Source of the DNA: an uncultured Eubacteriales bacterium
GTDB taxonomy: Bacteria > Bacillota > Clostridia > Oscillospirales > UBA644
Assembly (NCBI GenBank): GCA_900547165.1
Contig: URFZ01000003.1
Coordinates: 1 to 64,000 of the forward strand
Length of the DNA stretch: 64,000 bases
Direction of reading: 5' to 3'
Shown here: one piece after another, positions 34,668 to 44,216 of the stretch
Position numbering within the stretch: the stretch's first letter is position 1
How the letters are laid out: every line of letters begins with the position of its first letter
The notes under the pieces: generated by a model
Told to the model about the DNA's origin: nothing
The model's input: the letters and a program-made list of their open reading frames with translations, nothing else
Databases searched by the model: none
Position numbers and translations under genes: made by a program

Positions 34668-35545
34668 CGACTTTTTCGCAAGAAGTAAAAAAAGCGGCTT
34701 GCGCCGTGAAGTGTTCGGAAAACGAAAAAGCCGGTGAATTGCTCGGTTTTATATACTCGTGTGATTTTTATGACGAGCGCGGGATTCTTTTTGTAACCGA
34801 AAGCGAGGACGCGATGTCCCGTTTTTGCCGTTTGCTATCACGCCTTTGCGGAATTGACGCTGAATCGAGTGTAAGAAGAGGTTCGAGAGGCAAGCGTCTG
34901 ATATTCGAGGGTGGCGCAGATGTCTACAATGCGGTTTCAAAAATCATACCGCAACCGAAAGACGCGGATTTTACCGTGCTTTCAAAGGATAATGTCGGGA
35001 TTTCGTTTATCAGGGGACTTTTCCTCGGAGAGGGAAGTGTCAGCGACCCGTCAAAAACTATATATGCCGAAATCGGTATAAAAAACGAAGAGATAATAGA
35101 ACCTACACTTGATATTTTTTCGTCGCTTGATATTGTTGTTCGCGTTTCGCACAGAGCAACCGGCAATTTCTTTTATTTCAAAACCGTTGACGATGTTTCT
35201 CAACTATTATTTGAGATAGGCGCAAAAAATCAGGCGTTTGAATGTATAAATTCAAATATTCTGCGCACCGTTCGCAACGATGCGAACAGGGCGGGGAACT
35301 GCGATGTCGCAAATGCGAAAAAACAGGCGATTTCGTCGGCAAAACATATCGAAGCGGCAAAAAAACTCAAACAAAATAAATATGTGGGGCTTTCGGATGA
35401 TTTAATAGTCGTTGCGGAAGCGCGTTTGGCGCATCCCGATATGAGCATTGAACAGTTGGGGGAAACTTTTGACCCGCCGCTTTCGAAATCGGGAACGGCT
35501 TATCGCCTGAAAAAACTTGTGGCGGCAGCCGAAAAATCAATTTAG
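34664..35545 (+). CDS. whiA: DNA-binding protein WhiA
   Basis: The 293-residue protein has a degenerate LAGLIDADG homing-endonuclease-like N-terminal region (FIRGLFLGEGSVSDPSK) and a C-terminal helix-turn-helix (DDLIVVAEARLAHPDMSIEQLGETF). WhiA influences division and, in Actinobacteria, sporulation; in Firmicutes it affects chromosome segregation. Its ATGA start overlaps murB. The usual neighbours rapZ and yvcK, which normally lie between murB and whiA, are absent here. Confidence 0.94.
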   Translation: MTTFSQEVKKAACAVKCSENEKAGELLGFIYSCDFYDERGILFVTESEDAMSRFCRLLSRLCGIDAESSVRRGSRGKRLIFEGGADVYNAVSKIIPQPKDADFTVLSKDNVGISFIRGLFLGEGSVSDPSKTIYAEIGIKNEEIIEPTLDIFSSLDIVVRVSHRATGNFFYFKTVDDVSQLLFEIGAKNQAFECINSNILRTVRNDANRAGNCDVANAKKQAISSAKHIEAAKKLKQNKYVGLSDDLIVVAEARLAHPDMSIEQLGETFDPPLSKSGTAYRLKKLVAAAEKSI

Positions 35546-35595
35546 AAAATTACGATAAGTTTATATACAGGACATTTGAAGTCCGCGGAGGAATT

Positions 35596-38500
35596 ATGGC
35601 ATTTGTTCATTTGCACGTTCACTCACAGTACAGCCTTCTTGACGGAGCCTGCACGATGGGTGATAAAAAAGATAAGATGATGGAACTGCTCGAAGAAATG
35701 GGACAGACCGCCATCGCTATTACCGATCACGGCAATATGTACGGAGCGATAAAATTCTATAAATCCGCAAAGAAGCACGGTATAAAACCCATACTCGGCT
35801 GTGAATGTTATACAGCCGCGCGTACCCGTTTTGACAAGAGCAGGGAATATGACGCTCATTACGGGCACCTTGTTTTGCTCTGCAAAAATAATGTGGGCTA
35901 TCAAAACCTTGTTAAAATGGTTTCGTTGAGCAATACGCAGGGTTTCTATTACAAGCCGCGTATCGACAAAGAACTGCTTGAAAAGTATCATGAGGGGCTT
36001 ATATGCCTTTCTGCGTGTCTTGCGGGAGATGTTCCGCAAAGACTTGTCGCAGGCGACTACGAGGGCGCAAAAGAACTCGCGCTTTGGTATGACAACCTGT
36101 TCGGCAGAGGCAATTACTATCTTGAAATCCAGGATCACGGAATTGAAGATCAGAAGATAGTCATAGACGGCCTTTTGCGTATGCACGAAGAGACGGGCAT
36201 TCCGCTTGTTGCCACAAACGACGCTCACTATCTGCGCAAGTCGGACGCTAAGGCACAAAAAGTGCTTTTGTATGTCCAGCTTAAAAAAACTTTGAGCGAA
36301 GAGTGCGGAATGGGGTTTGAAACGGATGAGTTCTATCTAAAATCCGAAAAGGAAATGAGAGATCTTTTCCAATACATTCCCGAGGCGTGCGACAACACCG
36401 TTAAAATCGCAGAAATGTGCGATGTGTCGTTTCAGAATCTTGACGATCCCGACCACAAGGTTTATCACTTACCGAACTTTGTCACGCCCGATAATATGGA
36501 TCACTTTGAGTTTCTCAAAAAACTCGCATACGAGGGCTATGACAGAAAATATCCCGCAAGAACAAAAGAACTTGACGAACGTCTTGAATACGAACTCGGC
36601 GTTGTTCATAAAATGGGATTCGTCGATTACTTCCTTATCGTAAGCGACTACGTTCGTTACGCAAAAAGCGTCGGAATTCCCGTTGGACCGGGAAGAGGTT
36701 CGGGCGCAGGCAGTATGGTTGCGTACTGCATAGATATTACAAACATCGAACCGCTGAAATATAATCTCCTTTTTGAGCGTTTCCTGAACCCCGAACGTGT
36801 TTCTATGCCCGATTTCGACGTCGATTTCTGCGTTGAAAGGCGTCAGGAAATAGTTGATTACTGTATCAAAAAATACGGTGCGGAATGTGTTGCACAGATA
36901 GTCACATTCGGAACGATGAAAGCAAAAATGGCGGTCAAAGACGTTGCCAGAGTGCTTGAATTTACTCCTGCGGAAGCCAATGCGATAGCAAAACTTTTGC
37001 AAGACAAGAAAACTATAATGGAATCCGTCGAAATAATGCCGGAACTCCGAGAAATGTACAACACCGACCCGAGAATAAAAGAACTTATAGACCTTTCTGC
37101 GGGTGTTGAGAATGCGCCCCGACACACCTCTGTGCATGCCTGCGGTGTTATCATTGCGGGAAGTGACGTTTCGGATTACGTTCCTCTTGCCGTGCAGGAC
37201 GATATGCCTGTTACGCAATACGATATGGTTATCGACGAGGAACTCGGTCTGCTTAAAATGGACTTCCTCGGCTTGCGAAACCTCACGGTCATAGAAGATG
37301 CGTGCCGTCAGATAAGGAAAAAAATTCCAGATTTCAAGATAGAAAACGTCGATATGGACGACAAGGCGGTTTACGATATGCTTTCTCTCGGTCAGACGGA
37401 CGGCGTATTCCAGCTTGAATCGGGCGGAATGAAGAAAACGCTTATCCAGTTGAAGCCGAAGAATATAGAAGATATTACGGCGGTTATCTCGCTTTACCGT
37501 CCAGGTCCCATGGATTCCATTCCGACGTATATCAACAACAGTTACCACCCCGAATCCATTAAATATAAAGACCCGCAGTTGAAGCCTATACTTGAAGTTA
37601 CCCACGGCTGTATGGTATACCAGGAGCAGGTCATGCAGGTCGTTCGTAACCTTGCCGGTTACTCATTCGGGCGCGCCGACATCGTGCGTCGAGCAATGGG
37701 TAAGAAAAAGATGGACGTCATGCAGCAGGAACGTGAATATTTCATTCACGGCAAATTTGCAGCCGACGGAACAATGGAACTTCCCGGTGCGGTCAGAAAC
37801 GGCGTTCCCGAAGATGTGGCAAACGAGATATTCGACGAAATGATCGAGTTTGCGAAATACGCATTCAATAAATCCCATGCGGCGGCGTATGCGTTTGTAA
37901 CGTACTACACGGCATACTTGAAATGCCATTTCATGAAAGAGTACATGTCGGCGCTTCTGACAAGCGTATTGACAAAGCCCGACAAGATGGTCGATTACAT
38001 CAACGAGGCGCAAAAACAGAACGTTCCCGTTCTCGCGCCCGATGTAAACGAAAGTGAAGTGTATTTCTCTGTTAGCGGCGATAATATACGGTTCGGACTC
38101 GCTGCGGTCAAGAATGTCGGCGTTGAGATATCACACAACATCATAAAGGAACGAGAAGAAAAAGGACCTTTCAAAAGTTTCTACGACTTCCTGCACCGCA
38201 TGATGAAGAATTACGACATTGACTCCCGAACAGTTGAAAGTCTTGTTTACGCGGGAGCGTTTGACAGTTTCGGAAATACGAGACACGAACTCATAGCGGG
38301 TTTTCCCGAACTCCGTTCAAGTCTGCAAAGCAGTCTGAAAGAAGAAAAAGGCGGTCAGTTCAGCCTTTTTGAAGATGATGAGGAAGAGGACGCAACACCC
38401 GAGTTCAAATTCCCGAAAGTTCCCGAATACTCAAAGAAAGAAAAACTCAAATTTGAGAAAGACGTTACGGGACTCTATCTTTCCGACCACCCGATGAAAG

Positions 38501-39147
38501 AATATGCGGGGCTTATTGAAGCATACGGCACCCGAACCATTGCCTCGCTTTTCGATGAAGAAAACGAGTGCAAGGACGGCGACAAGGTCAGCATTATGGG
38601 TATACTTGCCAAGGTGACGAAAAAACTCACCCGCAACGAGACCATGATGGCTATACTTCAACTGCAAGACCTTACGGGTACAATTGAAGTGCTTCTGTTC
38701 TCTAAAACATACGAAAAGTTCCAATCTTTGCTTGTTGAGGACAAAGTCGTTATTATCGAAGGCAGACTGAGCATTGAAAAAGATAACTTTGGCAGCGACG
38801 ACGATGAATCCGACACGCGCGAAATAGCAAAACTGATGGCAAGAAACATCAGCGAAGTTGACAGAAACTATTCCATGGAAGAAGTTCCCGTTTCTATCCC
38901 CGATGTAATGCCGCAGGCGATATTGGCAATGATGATATCCGTTGACAAATCGGATAAGGTTCGCTTCGAAGAATGTATGGACGTGCTCCGTTCCAACCCC
39001 GGAAAAGATATGGTATATTTCCATTTCACCGATGCCGGCAAAAAAGCAAAATTCCAACAGGGTGTCGATCTTTCCGACGGCGTATGCTCACAGATTTACG
39101 ATATCGTCGGCAGAGGAAACACGGTTATGAAAGAGGTTGCTGTCTGA
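35596..39147 (+). CDS. dnaE: DNA polymerase III alpha subunit (DnaE type)
   Basis: The 1183-residue protein has an N-terminal PHP domain (HLHVHSQYSLLDGA, GCECYTA), then a C-family polymerase palm with GPGRGSGAGSMVAYC and MPDFDVDFCVERRQEIVDYC carrying the catalytic Asp residues. The helix-hairpin-helix/tau-binding region follows, and an OB-fold near 990-1080 (DKVSIMGILAKVTKKLTRNE). The active site looks intact. There is no PolC-type exonuclease. A strong GCGGAGG precedes the ATG. The downstream ybaK gene overlaps the stop codon. Confidence 0.96.
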   Translation: MAFVHLHVHSQYSLLDGACTMGDKKDKMMELLEEMGQTAIAITDHGNMYGAIKFYKSAKKHGIKPILGCECYTAARTRFDKSREYDAHYGHLVLLCKNNVGYQNLVKMVSLSNTQGFYYKPRIDKELLEKYHEGLICLSACLAGDVPQRLVAGDYEGAKELALWYDNLFGRGNYYLEIQDHGIEDQKIVIDGLLRMHEETGIPLVATNDAHYLRKSDAKAQKVLLYVQLKKTLSEECGMGFETDEFYLKSEKEMRDLFQYIPEACDNTVKIAEMCDVSFQNLDDPDHKVYHLPNFVTPDNMDHFEFLKKLAYEGYDRKYPARTKELDERLEYELGVVHKMGFVDYFLIVSDYVRYAKSVGIPVGPGRGSGAGSMVAYCIDITNIEPLKYNLLFERFLNPERVSMPDFDVDFCVERRQEIVDYCIKKYGAECVAQIVTFGTMKAKMAVKDVARVLEFTPAEANAIAKLLQDKKTIMESVEIMPELREMYNTDPRIKELIDLSAGVENAPRHTSVHACGVIIAGSDVSDYVPLAVQDDMPVTQYDMVIDEELGLLKMDFLGLRNLTVIEDACRQIRKKIPDFKIENVDMDDKAVYDMLSLGQTDGVFQLESGGMKKTLIQLKPKNIEDITAVISLYRPGPMDSIPTYINNSYHPESIKYKDPQLKPILEVTHGCMVYQEQVMQVVRNLAGYSFGRADIVRRAMGKKKMDVMQQEREYFIHGKFAADGTMELPGAVRNGVPEDVANEIFDEMIEFAKYAFNKSHAAAYAFVTYYTAYLKCHFMKEYMSALLTSVLTKPDKMVDYINEAQKQNVPVLAPDVNESEVYFSVSGDNIRFGLAAVKNVGVEISHNIIKEREEKGPFKSFYDFLHRMMKNYDIDSRTVESLVYAGAFDSFGNTRHELIAGFPELRSSLQSSLKEEKGGQFSLFEDDEEEDATPEFKFPKVPEYSKKEKLKFEKDVTGLYLSDHPMKEYAGLIEAYGTRTIASLFDEENECKDGDKVSIMGILAKVTKKLTRNETMMAILQLQDLTGTIEVLLFSKTYEKFQSLLVEDKVVIIEGRLSIEKDNFGSDDDESDTREIAKLMARNISEVDRNYSMEEVPVSIPDVMPQAILAMMISVDKSDKVRFEECMDVLRSNPGKDMVYFHFTDAGKKAKFQQGVDLSDGVCSQIYDIVGRGNTVMKEVAV

Positions 39148-39626
39148 TGGCTGAATTCAAAACAAATGTTATGCGCATACTTGACAAAGCAAAAGTTAAG
39201 TACAGCGCTCTCGAATACCCGCACGAAGACGGCGTTTGCGTTGACGGCGTTACCGTTGCGGAACTTGTCGGACTTGCCCCTGCGGGAGTTTTCAAAACAC
39301 TTGTTACGAAAGGTGCGTCAAAGGCGTATTTCGTATTCGTTATCCCTGTCGCGGACGAACTTGATTTGAAGAAAGCCGCAAAAGCGGTCGGCGAAAAATC
39401 CGTTGAGATGATTCACGTTTCCGAGATAAATGCCGTCACGGGGTATATCAGAGGCGGATGTTCGCCCATCGGAATGAAAAAACGGTACAAGACCGTTTTT
39501 CATTCGTCGGTTCTCGAACAAAAAACCGTTACCGTAAGCGCGGGCAAGATAGGTTATCAGATATCGCTCGCGCCGCAGGATCTGATTTCATTAAGCGGCG
39601 CGACGACAGCGGATATAATACGATAG
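39147..39626 (+). CDS. ybaK: YbaK-type aminoacyl-tRNA deacylase
   Basis: The 159-residue protein starts at ATG 39147, sharing one base with the dnaE stop (TGATG). Family blocks are FKTLVTKG, FVFVIPVADELDLKKAAKAVG and GYIRGGCSPIGMKKRY. It hydrolyses mischarged Cys-tRNA(Pro) in trans. The core Lys in GVFKTLV is present. It is translationally coupled to dnaE. Confidence 0.92.
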   Translation: MAEFKTNVMRILDKAKVKYSALEYPHEDGVCVDGVTVAELVGLAPAGVFKTLVTKGASKAYFVFVIPVADELDLKKAAKAVGEKSVEMIHVSEINAVTGYIRGGCSPIGMKKRYKTVFHSSVLEQKTVTVSAGKIGYQISLAPQDLISLSGATTADIIR

Positions 39627-39633
39627 TATAAAG

Positions 39634-39662
39634 AAAAACGGGACGCAAAGCGTCCCGTTTTT
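39634..39662. terminator. Bidirectional terminator between ybaK and PAP2 gene
   Basis: A 13-bp stem AAAAACGGGACGC / GCGTCCCGTTTTT with an AAA loop; the A/T ends serve as T tracts in both directions. Confidence 0.9.
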
Positions 39663-39674
39663 GCTATAAAAAAT

Positions 39675-40613
39675 TTATTTTTTCAAATGCTTTGCAAATA
39701 ATTTGTTCAGCGGTTTAAACGTCATCGGAACAAGCATTGCCGCAACAATTACAACTAAGAAATACTCAATTATCAAAGCGGGAATGCTGCCGTTACCCAA
39801 CAGCGCAAACAATATGATTTTGAAAACCGATTTCAGCCCGAAAACAACACCGATGCCGAATACAACTTTTATTATCTGAATATACCACGGCGCTGCCGTC
39901 TCAAACCTGATATATTTTGAATCAACAAACCATGCAACAAGTATACCGAGCGTTGCCCCAAGCATTTTCGAAACGTTTGTCATCGCACCGTCGATACATT
40001 CCGTTTGCCAGACTTCCGTTACTTCAAAAGGTCTGATATATGTAAACACAAGAAAACCTATCATCAGCACGGAGCAAATACCGAAAATAACGCCGAGAAT
40101 CCACGGCTTTTCATCAGTCTTTTTGATAAGCGGGTACATAATAAGTACAAGCACCGTTCCTATAACAAACGATACGCCGACATCAAGCGGGGTATGAACG
40201 CCGAGATAAAGTCTCGAAATCGGAATCAACACCGCAAGCACTATGCCCACAATGCGGAGCCATTTATACTTTGTAAACCTCGCTATACTTCCGTAAGTTC
40301 CGACGGCGTTTTGGGTATGCCCGCTGGGAAACGAGAAATCGTTTGCCGCAGGTGTAGCGGCTTCGACCGCTTTAAAGTTTGGGTCGAGTACCCACGGACG
40401 CGGAACTCTGAAAAGCATTTTCAGCCATTGATTGAGAGTTATTCCGACAAGTCCCACGGTTATCATGTAGTAGCCGTTCTTCTTATTGATACACCAAAAG
40501 AAAAGAAGTGCGGCAACGATGAAAACATACTCTTCGGCAAGTTTTGTCAACGCCAGCATAACGGCGTCAAGCACGGGATTTCTGATGGATTCGAAAAAAT
40601 AAAGTATACTCAT
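39675..40613 (-). CDS. PAP2-family phosphatase, membrane-bound
   Basis: The 312-residue protein has about eight membrane segments. All three phosphatase motifs are visible: KMLFRVPRP, FPSGHTQN and SRLYLGVHTPLD. It likely dephosphorylates undecaprenyl pyrophosphate, phosphatidate or a similar lipid phosphate. The C-terminal extension of four further membrane segments (after residue 165) is longer than in BcrC-type enzymes. It follows asnA with 1 bp between, so it is read from the asnA promoter. Confidence 0.88.
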   Translation of the reverse strand: MSILYFFESIRNPVLDAVMLALTKLAEEYVFIVAALLFFWCINKKNGYYMITVGLVGITLNQWLKMLFRVPRPWVLDPNFKAVEAATPAANDFSFPSGHTQNAVGTYGSIARFTKYKWLRIVGIVLAVLIPISRLYLGVHTPLDVGVSFVIGTVLVLIMYPLIKKTDEKPWILGVIFGICSVLMIGFLVFTYIRPFEVTEVWQTECIDGAMTNVSKMLGATLGILVAWFVDSKYIRFETAAPWYIQIIKVVFGIGVVFGLKSVFKIILFALLGNGSIPALIIEYFLVVIVAAMLVPMTFKPLNKLFAKHLKK

Positions 40614-40614
40614 A

Positions 40615-41622
40615 TTACAAAATCTCTATATTGTTTTTGCGGCAGATATCAAGCGTTTCGTCATCCCATACGGAAACCTGAACTTCACCTATGTGAGCCT
40701 TGCCTTGAAGCAGCATTGAAAGTCTTGACTGACCGATACCTCCGCCTATGGTCAAGGGAAGTTCACCTGCCAAAAGTGCTTTGTGAAACGGATATTTTCT
40801 TCTGTTGTCCGCATTCGCCTTTGTCAGCTGTTCATCAAGAGATTTCGGGTCAACGCGAATACCCATTGAAGAAATTTCAAACGCACAACCGAGAACCTCA
40901 TTGTAGAAAAGAATATCCCCGTTAAGCGCCCAATCGTCGTAGTCGGGGGCTCTGCCGTCGTGCTTGATTCCGCTTTTCAGTTTATCGCCTATCTGCATGA
41001 TGAATGCTGTCTTGTTTTCTTTGAGATATGCGTCTTCGCGCTGTTTCGGAGTAAGCGCGGGGTACATATCTTCAAGTTCCTGCGTGGTGATAAAACTTAC
41101 TTCTCTTTTGAGAACGATGTCTACCTGCGGGAATTTGACTTTCAAATCGTCAAGGGTGTCGCAAATAGCGCCGACAATGGCTTTTACGGTCGCTTTCAGG
41201 TAATCGATATTGCGGGTCTTTTCATCGATAACTTTTTCCCAGTCCCACTGATCGACATAGACAGAATGAAGATTGTCGGTCTCTTCGTCGCGACGGATAG
41301 CGTTCATTATGGTATAAAGACCGTTTCCTATACGGAATCCGTACTTATGAAGCGCCATTCTCTTCCATTTTGCGAGAGAGTGAACTATCTGCGCCTGTTT
41401 GCCGGAATCCGTCAATTCAAACTGTACGGGCCGTTCAATGCCGTTCAGGTCATCGTTAAGCCCCGATTCGGGATCGACGAACAGGGGAGCGGAAACTCTT
41501 TTTAAATTGAGTGCCTCGCTCAGATAGCCTTCAAACGTTCTGTTTGTAAAGCCTATCGCCGTCTGTGTTTCGTAAAGGTTAAGTTTTGGGGAATACCCCT
41601 TGGGTACAAAAATTTTACTCAT
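40615..41622 (-). CDS. asnA: Aspartate-ammonia ligase (asparagine synthetase A)
   Basis: The 335-residue protein is a class II aminoacyl-tRNA synthetase-like enzyme that makes asparagine from aspartate, ammonia and ATP. Recognisable blocks are QTAIGFTNRTFEGYLSEALNL, HKYGFRIGNGLYTIMNAIRRD, DQWDWEKVI and the motif-3-like GGGIGQSRLSMLLQGKAHIGE. It is divergent from the glutamine synthetase gene, which fits shared control by nitrogen supply, although no known operator was found. Ribosome site ACGGAG is rather far from the ATG. Confidence 0.95.
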   Translation of the reverse strand: MSKIFVPKGYSPKLNLYETQTAIGFTNRTFEGYLSEALNLKRVSAPLFVDPESGLNDDLNGIERPVQFELTDSGKQAQIVHSLAKWKRMALHKYGFRIGNGLYTIMNAIRRDEETDNLHSVYVDQWDWEKVIDEKTRNIDYLKATVKAIVGAICDTLDDLKVKFPQVDIVLKREVSFITTQELEDMYPALTPKQREDAYLKENKTAFIMQIGDKLKSGIKHDGRAPDYDDWALNGDILFYNEVLGCAFEISSMGIRVDPKSLDEQLTKANADNRRKYPFHKALLAGELPLTIGGGIGQSRLSMLLQGKAHIGEVQVSVWDDETLDICRKNNIEIL

Positions 41623-41658
41623 ACTTTTACACCTTGTTTCTCCGTTTTAATAAAATAA

Positions 41659-41687
41659 ATTATATCATTATTTTTTACGATTGTCAA
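41659..41687 (-). promoter_or_regulatory. Promoter of asnA-PAP2
   Basis: On the minus strand TTGACA (41687-41682), 17 bp, TATAAT (41664-41659). Confidence 0.82.
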
Positions 41688-41737
41688 CATTGACAGCGCA
41701 AAATTTCATTGAATTTAAGGCTTTTTACGCCTGATTA

Positions 41738-41766
41738 TTGACATCGGGAAACATTTGTATTATAAT
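41738..41766 (+). promoter_or_regulatory. Promoter of the glutamine synthetase gene
   Basis: TTGACA (41738-41743), 17 bp, TATAAT (41761-41766). It rules out the in-frame start at 41755. Confidence 0.85.
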
Positions 41767-41796
41767 TATATCAATAATATGAATGGAAAGTCTGCA

Positions 41797-43101
41797 ATGA
41801 AAGAATACGAAAATATATTGCGCTTTGCCGAGGAACACGACGTCAAATTCGTCAGCCTTGCATTTTGCGACATTTACGGAAATCAAAAAAATATATGCGT
41901 AATGCCGGAAGAACTGCCGAGAATCTTTGAAAACGGCATTTCTTTTGACGCTTCCGACATACCCGGGTTTACGGATAAAGAAAGTGTCAGTTGCCTGCTT
42001 TTTCCCGAGCCGGAAACTATGACGTTGTTGCCTTGGTCAACTTCGGGTGAAAAGGAACTTCACCTTTTTTGCGACATACGTCACACAGACTCTTCGCCGT
42101 TCGAAAGCGATCTTCGTTACGCGCTGAAAAAAGCGGTGGCACGACTTTTCGAACTCGGATACGAATGCAAAGTCGGAATCGAAAGCGAATTTTATCTTTT
42201 CAAATGCGATACGGACGGAAATCCTACAAGAACGCCTCTTGACAACGCGGGGTATATGGATATTTCCCCCCGCGACAAGGGCGGAGATATAAGACGTGAG
42301 ATATGCCTTACGCTCGGTGAAATGGGCATACGCCCGCAAAGTTCCCAGCACAAGAGAGGCCCCGGACAAAACGAAATAGATTTCAGATATTCGTCCGCGG
42401 TAACCGCTGTTGACAATTACATCACATACCGTTCCGTTGTAAAAACGCTTGCGGCACAGCACAATCTTTTCGCGTCGTTTATGCCCAAACCGTTCCCCGA
42501 TAAAAGCGGAAGCGGATTGCATTTTCACGTTTCGCTTTATAAAGACGGAAAAAATGTTTTTCTGACAAACAGGGGAGTTGCGGAAAGTTTTATAGAGGGC
42601 GTTCTGACATATATAGATGAAATAACGATGTTTATGAACCCGTTGACCAATTCATACGCGCGTTTCGGCTCATTTGAAGCCCCGAAATACGTTGCATGGT
42701 CAAATACAAACCGTTCTCAACTTGTCAGAATACCTGCTGCGCCCGATGCAAATAAGCGCGTCGAGATTCGCTCCGCAGACCCATCCTGCTCGCCGTATGC
42801 GGCGTTGACGCTGCTTCTGAATGCGGGTATATACGGAATAGAACACAAACTTCCCGTCAGAAAACCGATAGAACAAACGCTGTACAAAGCGCCTTGCGGT
42901 GTGACGGACGGTCTTGCTTCGCTTCCAAACAGTCTTTATGAAGCGGTCGAACTCGGTGCATCGTCAAGTTTTGTGCGCTCCGTTCTGCCCGAATATGCGG
43001 TCAAAACTTACGTTGATGAAAAACGTAAAGAGTGTATGTCTTATCTGCAAGCGGACAATAAGACGGAATATGAGATTGATAAATATTTCGAGACGGTCTG
43101 A
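41797..43101 (+). CDS. glnA: Glutamine synthetase, type I
   Basis: The protein has 434 residues from ATG 41797. Upstream in-frame ATGs at 41755 and 41779 lie in or just after the -10 box, so they cannot be used. GSI blocks are clear: VGIESEFYLF (metal Glu), QHKRGPGQNEIDFRY, the ATP-site SGSGLHFHVSL, and NRSQLVRIPA followed by RVEIRSADPSCSPY. The usual FDGSSI-GF segment reads FDASDIPGF. It condenses glutamate and ammonia. The adenylylation Tyr loop is not evident. A 48-residue ORF follows at once. Confidence 0.92.
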   Translation: MKEYENILRFAEEHDVKFVSLAFCDIYGNQKNICVMPEELPRIFENGISFDASDIPGFTDKESVSCLLFPEPETMTLLPWSTSGEKELHLFCDIRHTDSSPFESDLRYALKKAVARLFELGYECKVGIESEFYLFKCDTDGNPTRTPLDNAGYMDISPRDKGGDIRREICLTLGEMGIRPQSSQHKRGPGQNEIDFRYSSAVTAVDNYITYRSVVKTLAAQHNLFASFMPKPFPDKSGSGLHFHVSLYKDGKNVFLTNRGVAESFIEGVLTYIDEITMFMNPLTNSYARFGSFEAPKYVAWSNTNRSQLVRIPAAPDANKRVEIRSADPSCSPYAALTLLLNAGIYGIEHKLPVRKPIEQTLYKAPCGVTDGLASLPNSLYEAVELGASSSFVRSVLPEYAVKTYVDEKRKECMSYLQADNKTEYEIDKYFETV

Positions 43102-43104
43102 CGC

Positions 43105-43251
43105 ATGGAAAAATACCTTGAAAGAATCGAATCGCTTAAAAATTCACGTTCGGCGGATGAACTGCGCCTGACCGCGAAAAAATACGGGTTGATTTTAAGC
43201 GAAAAAGAGGCTGAAAATGTCTTTTCGAGATTAAAAAGAACTTATCAGTAG
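43105..43251 (+). CDS. 48-residue ORF behind glnA
   Basis: This short frame starts ATG 43105 and reads MEKYLERIESLKNSRSADEL, then LRLTAKKYGLILSEKEAE and a basic end. It begins 3 bp after the glnA stop and its codon use is like its neighbours. The predicted structure is two helices with charged faces, with a DELRLTAKKYGLILSEKEAE pattern like small regulatory or leader-type helices. The stop codon lies in the arm of the terminator. Function unknown; it could modulate glutamine synthetase, but this is speculation. Confidence 0.55.
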   Translation: MEKYLERIESLKNSRSADELRLTAKKYGLILSEKEAENVFSRLKRTYQ

Positions 43252-43288
43252 AAAACAGCGATTGCATTTTGCAATCGCTGTTTTCTAC
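43248..43288. terminator. Perfect 19-bp bidirectional terminator
   Basis: GTAGAAAACAGCGATTGCA (43248-43266) pairs with its exact complement (43270-43288) over a TTT loop. Each arm contains the TAG stop of the gene running into it, and both have A/T-rich feet for termination in both directions. Confidence 0.85.
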
Positions 43289-44142
43289 CAATCGTCTTCT
43301 TCGTCTTTCTTTTCGTCAGTAAATATTTTTTCTTTTTTCTTCTTTTCTTTCTTCGGCTGTTCCTTTTCTTCCGTCACTTCCGTCTCATTCGGTTGCACGG
43401 GGTCAAAGGAAGTCAATTCTTCGTCCGTTTCATCAACGCCCATTGATTTAGAGAGAAGATGAATTTCGCCGACGGATATGGGGGCAAAATCATCGGGCTC
43501 TTTTTCTGTTATTTCTTTCACCGTATCGTTTTCAATCACTTTTTCTATATAGTCGGCTTTAAACTGTCCGAAAACGCGGAAACTTTCGAGCAGAGAAAGC
43601 AGACAGATCGCGGTCGCGATTGCAGTCTCTATATAAAAATCCATAAAAAACGATGCAAACAGTCCGACAAACGAGGCTACGGCAGTCAGAACGCAGACAT
43701 TCATCTGCGTTGAAACGGGTTTGATCCACCTTACACCGCTTAATTTGATTTTATCGGATGTGTTCAATGCAAAACCTATTTTCAAAAGCAGAACGGGAAT
43801 TATTATCATAAACAGCCATATTTTCGGCGCACGATCAAGGTAAGAGACTTTGAGCGTCATCAGATAGAATCCGAAATATATCCCTGCCGCAGAAAACGGG
43901 AGCATTATTATGGCGATAACTTTTTTGAATTTTTTGCCGAGTTTTGCGCAAAGTGCGGCAGAAACAATGTTATGCAGTCCGTCGGCGATGACCGAATAGC
44001 CGTTCATGAAAAAGCCCGCTATAAGTTCAAGTGCGGAAAGTGCAAGCAAAACCGCCATGTCTGCATTTATTGCGGAAGTCGCGGCTTCATCATATTCAAT
44101 TTGTCCGAGCAGTTCCGCCGTATCTTTTTTGTCTTTTTTCAT
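43285..44142 (-). CDS. Degenerate cation diffusion facilitator (CDF)-like membrane protein
   Basis: The protein has 285 residues from ATG 44142 (CGGAG upstream); the longer frame to 44187 has no ribosome site. The membrane part (about 30-200) has five or six segments, and FMNGYSVIADGLHNIVSAAL resembles CDF transmembrane helix 2. The Asp and His of the metal site are kept, but the last Asp is Ser, and the HxxxD of helix 5 is missing. The C-terminus is a long charged tail (Glu/Lys-rich). It is probably a CDF-fold protein without normal metal transport, or an unrelated protein with the same membrane pattern. Confidence 0.6.
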   Translation of the reverse strand: MKKDKKDTAELLGQIEYDEAATSAINADMAVLLALSALELIAGFFMNGYSVIADGLHNIVSAALCAKLGKKFKKVIAIIMLPFSAAGIYFGFYLMTLKVSYLDRAPKIWLFMIIIPVLLLKIGFALNTSDKIKLSGVRWIKPVSTQMNVCVLTAVASFVGLFASFFMDFYIETAIATAICLLSLLESFRVFGQFKADYIEKVIENDTVKEITEKEPDDFAPISVGEIHLLSKSMGVDETDEELTSFDPVQPNETEVTEEKEQPKKEKKKKEKIFTDEKKDEEDDW

Positions 44143-44216
44143 CTGAATACTCCGAAAATCCTTGCTGTTTTCTATATTATAGAACATTCAAAAGTCTTTG
44201 TCAACCGTTTTTATTC

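Noticed and set aside
41688..41737. T-box or GlnR-type site between asnA and glnA
   Set aside because: The asnA leader is too short for a T-box and no TGTTA-N7-TAACA dyad is present.
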